NCBI GenBank assembly: GCA_027457225.1
Contig: DAIDTL010000017.1
Coordinates: 1 to 12,475, forward strand
Reading direction: 5' to 3'
Source of the DNA: Ferrovaceae bacterium
GTDB lineage: Bacteria; Pseudomonadota; Gammaproteobacteria; Burkholderiales; Ferrovaceae
DNA: 12,475 nucleotides
The number at the start of each line of letters is the position of its first letter. Within the stretch, counting starts at the first letter, position 1. The notes below the pieces were generated by a model. That model did no database searches and was not told the DNA's origin. It saw only the letters and a program-made list of their open reading frames with translations. Shown here one piece after another: positions 6,967-12,475 of the stretch. The position numbers and the translations under genes are program-made.

Positions 6967-8078
6967 CGGCCTTCGGGTAACAAGGGGCCGATCTGGCGCC
7001 GCACGAATTCGTGAAAATGCATCATGCCGTCTTCCATGGGAGACTGGTAGGGGCCGCCATCTTCCATGCCCCGGGCAATCAGTGCTTTCCGTCCACGCGC
7101 CATGCGCTCGCAAATTTCATCATCTTCAAGCGCGGTTTCGAAGTAGGCTTTTTGCTGTGCTTCGACGTAGTCACGTTCGAACAGAACCATCTCTTCAGGG
7201 TAATAAAATTCAATCACGTTGGTGCACTTTTCCGGACCATCGGGCCAGACCGTGCTAACCACCAGCACGTGGGGGTACCATTCCACCATGATGTTGGGGT
7301 AGAGCACCATCCAGATGGCGCCAAAGGGAGGATCCACATCGCGATTGTAACGGCGCACCATCTCATGCCACTGCCGGTAGACCGGCGATCCTGCGCGGCG
7401 CAGATGCTCCTTGACCCCCACCGTCTGGACGCTGTGCCACTCGCCAAACTCCCAGCGCAAATCGTTGCAATCCACAAACCCGGACAAACCCGGATGAAAT
7501 GATGCGACGTGATAATCCTCGAGATAAACCTCGATGAAAGTCTTCCAGTTGAAATGGTGGTGCGCGGTCTTGATCGTATCCAGCATGTACCCGTTAAAAT
7601 CCAGGTCGCGGGCAGCAAGACAGTAACGCAAGTCGCTGGAGATATCCCTTGGTCCATCAAACAACAGGCCGTTCCAGCGCGACAGCACCGCACGGTCGAG
7701 ATTGAGGCAAGGGTTTCCGGGAAAATGCGGGGCCCCCGCCAGTTGCCCTTTGAGATCATAGGTCCAGCGGTGCAAAGGGCACACCATGTGATGCGCGTTT
7801 CCCCGACCCTCCAGCATGATGGCCTGACGATGACGGCAGACGTTGGAGATCAGTTCAACGCTCTCGCCATTGTTGACCAGCACCTGGCCGTGATCGCGCC
7901 AGGGCAATGTCAGGTAGTCGCCAGAATTGGGCACCATCAGCTCATGGCCGACGTAGCGGGGTCCTTGGGCAAACAGGGTCTGCTGCTCAAGTGACTCGAT
8001 GAATGGATCGGAATACCAGCGAACAGGCAATTGCGAAGAAACCGTGGCGAGCTGTTCGAACGATCCCAAATTGGCCAT
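6963..8078 (-). CDS. Rieske non-haem iron oxygenase, alpha-subunit type, substrate unknown
   Basis: The 371-residue product has a Rieske [2Fe-2S] domain with C81-x-H83 (VCRHRQ) and C100-x2-H103 (VCPLHRWTYD). Its C-terminal catalytic domain contains FNWKTFIEVYLEDYHVASFH. There H190 and H195 are the probable mononuclear iron ligands and E187 occupies the place of the residue that links the Rieske and iron centres in choline monooxygenase-like enzymes. An acidic patch LEDDEICERM (317-326) is the likely source of the third, carboxylate ligand. Layout and length resemble the ring-hydroxylating/quaternary-amine oxygenase group (choline, carnitine and glycine betaine oxygenases), which needs a separate reductase; none is visible here. 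ATG 8078 is set by GGAGGG with 7 nt spacing; the open frame continues to a TTG at 8153 without family similarity. First of three coupled genes, divergent from xseB-ispA-dxs. The oxygenase class is firm; the substrate is unknown. Confidence 0.9.
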   Translation of the reverse strand: MANLGSFEQLATVSSQLPVRWYSDPFIESLEQQTLFAQGPRYVGHELMVPNSGDYLTLPWRDHGQVLVNNGESVELISNVCRHRQAIMLEGRGNAHHMVCPLHRWTYDLKGQLAGAPHFPGNPCLNLDRAVLSRWNGLLFDGPRDISSDLRYCLAARDLDFNGYMLDTIKTAHHHFNWKTFIEVYLEDYHVASFHPGLSGFVDCNDLRWEFGEWHSVQTVGVKEHLRRAGSPVYRQWHEMVRRYNRDVDPPFGAIWMVLYPNIMVEWYPHVLVVSTVWPDGPEKCTNVIEFYYPEEMVLFERDYVEAQQKAYFETALEDDEICERMARGRKALIARGMEDGGPYQSPMEDGMMHFHEFVRRQIGPLLPEGR

Positions 8079-8085
8079 ATCCACA

Positions 8086-8091
8086 CCCTCC
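8086..8091 (-). promoter_or_regulatory. Strong ribosome-binding site fixing the oxygenase start
   Basis: GGAGGG on the minus strand, 7 nt before ATG 8078. It decides for the 371-residue form over a 25-codon-longer TTG form that would begin at 8153 with no ribosome site. Confidence 0.75.
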
Positions 8092-8160
8092 AGGAAGCAA
8101 AGAATGCAGGAGATTGATGATTGAGGGGTCGAGAACACAAACCCAACGGACAAAAGCGGA

Positions 8161-8190
8161 ATTCTAACCTGGGGCCAGTAGGGGAAGCAA
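8161..8190 (-). promoter_or_regulatory. Possible promoter of the oxygenase-transporter-sulfurtransferase operon
   Basis: On the minus strand TTGCTT (8185-8190) and TAGAAT (8161-8166) are separated by 18 nt. Transcription would begin near 8154, leaving a leader of about 75 nt. The boxes are moderate and the spacer is one longer than ideal. This is the best candidate I see in the divergent gap for this direction. Confidence 0.35.
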
Positions 8191-8218
8191 GTGATTTATA
8201 AGACTTTTTAGACGACGT

Positions 8219-8246
8219 TTGACCATCAGGCAGCGCCTGGGATAAT
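8219..8246 (+). promoter_or_regulatory. Sigma-70 promoter of xseB-ispA-dxs, nearly leaderless
   Basis: TTGACC (8219-8224), a 16-nt spacer and GATAAT (8241-8246) each match the consensus boxes at five of six positions. Transcription should start around 8250-8254, only a few bases before the xseB ATG at 8258, and no Shine-Dalgarno sequence lies between. The mRNA is therefore predicted to be leaderless or almost so. Confidence 0.6.
8227..8239. promoter_or_regulatory. Palindrome inside the xseB promoter spacer, possible operator
   Basis: CAGGC and GCCTG form a perfect inverted repeat around the triplet AGC, placed exactly between the -35 and -10 boxes. A dimeric regulator bound here would block RNA polymerase. 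The repeat is short and may be chance; no second copy was noticed elsewhere in the window. Confidence 0.3.
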
Positions 8247-8257
8247 GTGACCCTCCC

Positions 8258-8497
8258 ATGGCGAAATCTTCAGCGAAACAGCCCGAGAATTATGAGTCCG
8301 CCCTCCGCGAGCTGGAAACTTTGCTCGCCAGCCTGGAGGGTGGCCAGTTGTCTTTGGAGCAATCCATCGAGGCTTATCGTCGTGGTGCGCTCCTGTTAGG
8401 CTACTGTCAGTCCCAACTGGCTGATGCAGAACAGCGCATCAAAGTGCTGGAAAGCAATACCCTTCGGGATTTTCAGGGAAATGACTCCCCCGACTGA
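8258..8497 (+). CDS. xseB: Exodeoxyribonuclease VII small subunit
   Basis: XseB binds several copies to XseA to form exonuclease VII, which degrades single-stranded DNA from both ends. The 79-residue product (E. coli 80) is the typical short helical protein: YESALRELETLLASLEGGQL, then LEQSIEAYRRGALL, then CQSQLADAEQRIKVLE. These are the family's hallmark stretches. ATG 8258 is the only fitting start and has no ribosome site, agreeing with a leaderless transcript from the promoter just upstream. The last 17 nt overlap ispA in another frame. The pairing with ispA and dxs is common in proteobacteria. xseA is not in the window. Confidence 0.95.
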   Translation: MAKSSAKQPENYESALRELETLLASLEGGQLSLEQSIEAYRRGALLLGYCQSQLADAEQRIKVLESNTLRDFQGNDSPD

Positions 8498-9380
8498 TTT
8501 CACCCTGTGGTCCCAGACCCTCTGCAAGACACTGGAAGATTTTCTGCAACAACATCTCCCGGACACCAGCATCGTTCCCCAACGGCTCCACGAAGCCATG
8601 CGCTTTGCCGTTCTGGATGGGGGCAAACGGGTGCGCCCGCTGCTCGCTTTTGCTGCCGGAGAATTGGTCGAAGCCCCTGTCGCTTCCTTGACGGTCGTAG
8701 CCGCCAGCATTGAACTCATTCACGCTTACTCCTTGGTGCATGACGATCTGCCGGCCATGGACAACGACACGTTACGGCGCGGCAAACCCACCTGTCACGT
8801 CAAGTTTGGCGAAGCGCTTGCCCTGCTGGCCGGTGACACGTTGCAGTCCCTGGCCTTTCAGTGGCTATCCGAATTTTCCCTGCACCCGGATCCGCGCCAA
8901 CAGCGGTTCATGATCCACCAACTGGCTATCGCCAGCGGGTCGCGCGGCATGGGAGGAGGGCAGGCCATTGACCTTGAGAGCATTGACAGCAGTCTCTCGT
9001 TGCCTGAACTGGAGGCCATGCATCTCAAGAAAACCGGCGCATTGATCCGTGCCGCAGTGCTGTTGGGGGCCAGCTGCGGCCAGCCCCTCACTGCCAGCGA
9101 ACAGCGCCATCTGTCAAATTACGCCAATACCCTGGGTCTGGCCTTTCAAGTGGTGGATGATGTGCTGGATGCGGAAATGGACACGACCGCCCTGGGTAAA
9201 ACCGCCGGGAAGGATGCTGCAGCCAACAAGCCCACCTATGTGAGTATAATGGGGCTATCGCAAGCCAAGGATTTTTCAAGAGAACTTCTTAGGACCGCGC
9301 ACGAATCCCTGGTTCCTTTTAGCCCTCGTTGTCGTCGCTTGGAAGAACTGGCTGATTTCATCGTTAACCGCCGCAGTTAA
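8481..9380 (+). CDS. ispA: Farnesyl diphosphate synthase (geranyltranstransferase)
   Basis: IspA condenses dimethylallyl diphosphate with two isopentenyl diphosphates to farnesyl diphosphate, the precursor of undecaprenyl and quinone side chains. The 299 residues equal E. coli IspA in length. Key motifs: GGKRVRPLL (47-55); the first Asp-rich motif DDLPAMD (88-94); GDT (118-120); KKTGALI (183-189); and the second Asp-rich motif DDVLD (226-230), followed by LGKTAGKDAAANKPTY. The two residues between the Asp pairs of the first motif place it with bacterial-type (type II) FPP synthases. ATG 8481 lies inside the xseB end with AGGGA only about 2-3 nt before it, a short spacing. The frame is open 19 codons earlier from an ATG at 8424, but that extension has no family similarity. 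Likely co-translated with xseB and followed by dxs after 12 nt. Confidence 0.96.
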   Translation: MTPPTDFTLWSQTLCKTLEDFLQQHLPDTSIVPQRLHEAMRFAVLDGGKRVRPLLAFAAGELVEAPVASLTVVAASIELIHAYSLVHDDLPAMDNDTLRRGKPTCHVKFGEALALLAGDTLQSLAFQWLSEFSLHPDPRQQRFMIHQLAIASGSRGMGGGQAIDLESIDSSLSLPELEAMHLKKTGALIRAAVLLGASCGQPLTASEQRHLSNYANTLGLAFQVVDDVLDAEMDTTALGKTAGKDAAANKPTYVSIMGLSQAKDFSRELLRTAHESLVPFSPRCRRLEELADFIVNRRS

Positions 9381-9392
9381 AGGGCAATTGTC

Positions 9393-11279
9393 ATGTCACC
9401 CACACCGTTACTCGACAAGATTCACTGGCCACACGAGCTACGCGCGCTTGATCGGCGCGAGCTTGCCCCGTTGGCCGTTGAGTTGCGGCAATTCATCGTG
9501 GAATCGGTGGCCCGCACCGGCGGACATCTGTCCAGTAACCTGGGAACAGTCGAGTTGGCCATCGCGCTGCATTTCGTCTTCGACACCCCCCGGGATCGTC
9601 TGGTGTGGGATGTGGGTCATCAAACCTATGCTCACAAGATACTGACCGGACGACGGGAGGAGATGGGTCGTCTGCGCATGAAAGACGGCCCGTCAGGATT
9701 TCCAAGACGCAGTGAGAGTGAGTACGACACCTTTGGCACCGCCCATTCCAGCACTTCCATCAGTGCGGCTTTGGGCATGGCAACGGCTTTTAAACGATCA
9801 AATAGCGGACAGCGCGCCATTGCAATCATCGGAGATGGCGCGCTGACTGGCGGCATGGCTTTTGAGGCCATGAACAATGCCCGCAACACCGGCGCGGACC
9901 TGATCGTCGTCCTGAACGACAACGAAATGTCCATCTCCCAACCGGTAGGAGCACTTAGCAAGCCCCTGGCACGCATCATGTCCGGTCGGGTCTATAACAC
10001 CATGCGACGCGGCGGAGAAAAGGTGCTTGGGGTTGCCCCACCCATTCTTGAGTTTGCCAAGCGCTGGGAAGAACACATGAAAGGCATGGTGAATCCCCCG
10101 TCCACCTTGTTTGAAGAATTCGGCTTCAACTACATTGGGCCGATCGACGGTCACGATCTCGACACCCTGATTTCCACGCTTGGTAATGTCCGCAAACTGG
10201 AAGGTCCCCAGTTTTTGCATGTGGTCACCCGAAAGGGAAAAGGGTATGCCCTGGCCGAAGCCGATCCGATTCTCTACCATGGCGTCACCCCTTTTGATCC
10301 AACGACAGGCATCCGGCCCAAAACGTCGGCCAAACCCAGTTACACCCAGATTTTTGGAGACTGGCTGTGTGACATGGCAGCCATCGATCCCCGACTCTAT
10401 GCGATTACCCCTGCCATGTGCGAGGGCTCCGGCCTGGTCAAATTTTCGAAAACCTACCCTGAACGTTACTTCGATGTGGGGATTGCCGAGCAACACGCCC
10501 TCACCTTTGCCGCAGGACTGGCTTGCGAAGGCCTCAAACCCGTCGTGGCCATCTACTCCACTTTTCTGCAACGCGCCTATGATCAGCTGATTCACGACAT
10601 TGCCCTGCAGAATCTACCGGTCGTCCTCGCCATTGATCGTGCCGGATTGGTCGGTGCTGACGGGGCAACCCATGCCGGCAGTTTCGACCTGACTTATCTG
10701 AGATGTCTGCCCAATATGACTGTCATGGCGCCCTCCGACGAAAACGAATGTCGCCAAATGTTGTATACGGCCTTCTCTCTGGACGGTCCCACGGCAGTCC
10801 GTTACCCGCGCGGGAGCGGACCCGGGGTTGCTGTTGTCTCTAATATGACAGCGCTTCCGGTAGGCATTGCCCAGATGCGGCGTTACGGACGCTCTGTGGC
10901 CATCCTGGCTTTTGGTGCGGTGTTGGCATCATCCATGGAAGCAGGTGACCGGCTTAACGCCAGTGTCGTCAACATGCGCTTTGTCAAACCACTGGATGAG
11001 GCCCTCATCACCAAACTGGCACTGACCCATGATCTGTTGGTCACCGTGGAAGAAAACACGATCCACGGTGGCGCCGGCAGCGCTGTGAGCGAACTGCTCG
11101 CACGGGTGAACATTGTCACTCCCTTGCTCCATCTCGGACTTCCCGACCGTTTCGTGGATCATGGTGACCCGGCATCGCTACTGGCCGAGTGCGGCCTGGA
11201 TACCCAAGGCATCATTGCCGCCATTGAAATGCGCCAACGAGCCATGCAATCCCTGCGCGGCGGAACCGCTACCGCATGA
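9393..11279 (+). CDS. dxs: 1-deoxy-D-xylulose-5-phosphate synthase
   Basis: DXS condenses pyruvate with glyceraldehyde 3-phosphate, using thiamine diphosphate, to DXP, the first and flux-controlling step of the MEP isoprenoid pathway and a precursor for thiamine and pyridoxal phosphate. The 628-residue product (E. coli 620) aligns throughout. Seen: H45 in GGHLSSNLGTVEL, H76 in WDVGHQTYAHKILTGR, the ThDP motif GDGALTGGMAFEAMNNA (147-163) ending in LNDNEMS, GFNYIGPIDGHD, YFDVGIAEQHALTFAAGLA with catalytic E366, and SDENECRQMLYTA. At AMCEGSG (341-347) Cys replaces the Arg of E. coli, a position that varies between species. ATG 9393 has AAAGGG (9379-9384) 8 nt before it, overlapping the ispA stop. 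Third gene of the plus-strand set. Confidence 0.97.
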   Translation: MSPTPLLDKIHWPHELRALDRRELAPLAVELRQFIVESVARTGGHLSSNLGTVELAIALHFVFDTPRDRLVWDVGHQTYAHKILTGRREEMGRLRMKDGPSGFPRRSESEYDTFGTAHSSTSISAALGMATAFKRSNSGQRAIAIIGDGALTGGMAFEAMNNARNTGADLIVVLNDNEMSISQPVGALSKPLARIMSGRVYNTMRRGGEKVLGVAPPILEFAKRWEEHMKGMVNPPSTLFEEFGFNYIGPIDGHDLDTLISTLGNVRKLEGPQFLHVVTRKGKGYALAEADPILYHGVTPFDPTTGIRPKTSAKPSYTQIFGDWLCDMAAIDPRLYAITPAMCEGSGLVKFSKTYPERYFDVGIAEQHALTFAAGLACEGLKPVVAIYSTFLQRAYDQLIHDIALQNLPVVLAIDRAGLVGADGATHAGSFDLTYLRCLPNMTVMAPSDENECRQMLYTAFSLDGPTAVRYPRGSGPGVAVVSNMTALPVGIAQMRRYGRSVAILAFGAVLASSMEAGDRLNASVVNMRFVKPLDEALITKLALTHDLLVTVEENTIHGGAGSAVSELLARVNIVTPLLHLGLPDRFVDHGDPASLLAECGLDTQGIIAAIEMRQRAMQSLRGGTATA

Positions 11280-11331
11280 CCCGATTCCCAATGATTCGAT
11301 TCACAAGTTTATCCGCCCAGGAGACCGCATT

Positions 11332-12159
11332 ATGAACGCTCGCGACCCCAACCCCAACCTCATCCCCATCCCTGATATTCAGGCGACCCCGGACACTCGC
11401 CAGATCGCGATTGACCGGGTAGGCATCAAGGGAATTCGCCATCCTGTCCGGGTCTCTGACCGCGAACAGGGAGGGGTGCAGAACACGATTGCCACTTTCA
11501 ACATGTATGTCAGCCTGCCGCAGCATTTCAAGGGCACCCACATGTCCCGCTTTGTAGAAATTCTGAATCGCGAGGAACGCGAGATCTCGGTGGAATCCTT
11601 TGGCACCATTCTCAGCAACATGGTTGAACGGCTGGAAGCACGCGCCGGGCATATCGAGATGAGTTTTCCGTACTTTATCAACAAGTCGGCGCCTGTTTCC
11701 GGCGTCAAATCGCTGATTGAGTACGATGTCACTTTTATCGGCGAAATCATGGACGGAAAACAATCATTTACGATGAAGGTGGTGGTTCCGGTAACGAGTC
11801 TGTGCCCGTGCTCCAAGGAAATCTCCGATTACGGTGCACATAACCAGCGCTCCCACGTCACCATCACTGCCAGAATCAATGCCTTTGTCTGGATTGAAGA
11901 GATCATTCGTATCGCAGAGGAATCAGCCTCCTGCGAATTGTATGGCTTGCTTAAGAGACCCGATGAAAAATGGGTGACCGAGCGGGCCTACGACAACCCC
12001 AAGTTTGTTGAAGACATGGTTCGCGATGTGGCCAACCGTCTTGATAACGAGCCGCGCATCGAGGCTTATGTGGTGGAATCCGAAAACTTCGAATCCATTC
12101 ACAACCACTCTGCCTACGCGCTCATAGAGCGTGACAAACGCACCAGTTTTGCCAGCTGA
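11332..12159 (+). CDS. folE2: GTP cyclohydrolase FolE2 (type IB)
   Basis: FolE2 converts GTP to 7,8-dihydroneopterin triphosphate, the first step to folate and, through the same product, queuosine. It is unrelated in sequence detail to E. coli FolE (type IA). The 275 residues include PVTSLCPCSKEISDYGAHNQ (153-172) with the conserved cysteines C158 and C160. The cysteine of this loop and a nearby His bind the metal and act in catalysis in studied FolE2. E217 in VTERAYDNPKFVEDMVRDVA and the C-terminal ENFESIHNHSAYA are also typical. AGGAG at 11319-11323 sits 8 nt before ATG 11332, which gives the family start; the frame is open far upstream inside dxs but in the wrong frame for it. A 52-nt gap from dxs shows no terminator, so read-through is likely. 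Its stop abuts the glnS stop on the other strand. Confidence 0.95.
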   Translation: MNARDPNPNLIPIPDIQATPDTRQIAIDRVGIKGIRHPVRVSDREQGGVQNTIATFNMYVSLPQHFKGTHMSRFVEILNREEREISVESFGTILSNMVERLEARAGHIEMSFPYFINKSAPVSGVKSLIEYDVTFIGEIMDGKQSFTMKVVVPVTSLCPCSKEISDYGAHNQRSHVTITARINAFVWIEEIIRIAEESASCELYGLLKRPDEKWVTERAYDNPKFVEDMVRDVANRLDNEPRIEAYVVESENFESIHNHSAYALIERDKRTSFAS

Positions 12160-12475
12160 TCACGGCCTCTTGATCCACGCATCGCGTAAGGTGACGGCCC
12201 GGTTGAAAATCGGTCGCCCGGGTGTGGCATCGCGACTGTCCACGACAAAATAGCCATTGCGTTCAAACTGGAAGCGCTCACCGGGAAGCGCCTCCATCAG
12301 TGCCGCCTCCACCCGGCAGGAGGGACGCACCTGAACGGAATCTGGATTCAGCAAGGATCGGTAGTCGTCGGATCCGGCAGGATTGGGATCGCTGAATAAC
12401 CGATCGTAGACACGGACTTCCGTTTCGTGCGAATGGGCCACGGCCAGCCAGTGTATGTTCCCTTTGACCTTATGC
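12160..12475 (-). CDS. glnS: Glutaminyl-tRNA synthetase, C-terminal end (runs off the window)
   Basis: Only the last 104 residues are inside the window; the frame is open to the right edge, and the apparent internal GTG at 12441 is not a start. The stretch from KGNIHWLAVAHSHETEVRVY, through YDRLFSDPNP and ERFQFERNGYFVVDSRD, to FNRAVTLRDAWIKR matches the end of E. coli GlnRS (KGTIHWVSAAHALPVEIRLY and FNRTVGLRDTWAK). This is the second anticodon-binding beta-barrel domain. GlnRS charges tRNA-Gln with glutamine; having it means this organism need not rely only on the Glu-tRNA-Gln amidotransferase route. Convergent with folE2, the two stop codons being directly adjacent, with no terminator visible between them. 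Confidence 0.93.
   Translation of the reverse strand, partial: HKVKGNIHWLAVAHSHETEVRVYDRLFSDPNPAGSDDYRSLLNPDSVQVRPSCRVEAALMEALPGERFQFERNGYFVVDSRDATPGRPIFNRAVTLRDAWIKRP

Noticed and set aside
9245..9250. Perfect TATAAT on the plus strand inside ispA, a possible internal dxs promoter
   Set aside because: No acceptable -35 box at 16-18 nt upstream (GCCAAC at the 17-nt position) and the hexamer is explained by the conserved codons for Val-Ser-Ile-Met.
10423..10425. Cys in place of Arg in the AMREGSG motif of DXS
   Set aside because: This position is not constant in the family (Pro or Gly in other DXS enzymes as I recall), and the catalytic residues around it are intact, so it is probably neutral.
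9798..10595. 265-residue open frame on the minus strand inside dxs
   Set aside because: It is a shadow of the well-conserved dxs frame; the translation has no family resemblance and no ribosome site.
11113..11331. N-terminal extension of folE2 by 73 codons from an ATG at 11113
   Set aside because: It lies inside dxs in another frame, has no FolE2 similarity, and ATG 11332 has a good AGGAG site.
1..12475. CRISPR array, tRNA/rRNA gene, insertion sequence or attachment site
   Set aside because: No regular repeats, cloverleaf, transposase frame or flanking direct repeats were seen; nearly all the DNA is accounted for by conserved genes.

Overview
The window is a gene-dense stretch of ordinary bacterial chromosome. 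The protein sequences look like those of a betaproteobacterium: an rpsP-rimM-trmD-rplS operon, a xseB-ispA-dxs isoprenoid cluster followed by folE2, and closest remembered similarity to beta/gammaproteobacterial forms throughout. I cannot name the genus. Nothing visible indicates phage, plasmid, transposon, CRISPR, rRNA or tRNA.

Layout. (1) Positions 1-1707: the 5' part of a divergent ypjD-like membrane gene (minus), 45 bp, then ffh (plus), the SRP GTPase. (2) Positions 5148 down to 1692, minus strand: rpsP-rimM-trmD-rplS-xerD-plsY, six closely packed genes behind a near-consensus sigma-70 promoter (5209-5237), converging on ffh with a 7-bp overlap. (3) Positions 8078 down to 5234, minus strand: three overlapping genes for a Rieske-type oxygenase, an EamA/DMT-family transporter and a mercaptopyruvate-type sulfurtransferase. 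The last one ends inside the rpsP promoter. (4) A 179-bp divergent regulatory gap (8079-8257). (5) Positions 8258-12159, plus strand: xseB-ispA-dxs-folE2. (6) The 3' end of glnS (minus), abutting folE2.

How the genes work together. dxs makes DXP, the entry metabolite of the MEP pathway, and ispA condenses C5 units to farnesyl diphosphate. folE2 starts folate/queuosine precursor synthesis from GTP. The rpsP operon supplies two ribosomal proteins, a 30S maturation factor and the tRNA m1G37 methyltransferase. ffh and plsY serve membrane protein targeting and phospholipid synthesis.

Points of interest. The XerD-like recombinase has an isoleucine where the family's catalytic HxxR arginine belongs, and it also lacks any conventional start codon at the expected place; its frame begins directly after the rplS stop, in the same frame. 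The Rieske-transporter-sulfurtransferase set is tightly coupled and has no assigned substrate; it is the best candidate here for an uncharacterised small system. xseB appears to be transcribed with a leader of only a few bases, from a promoter whose spacer holds a perfect 5-3-5 palindrome. TrmD has Glu where the studied enzymes have a catalytic Asp.
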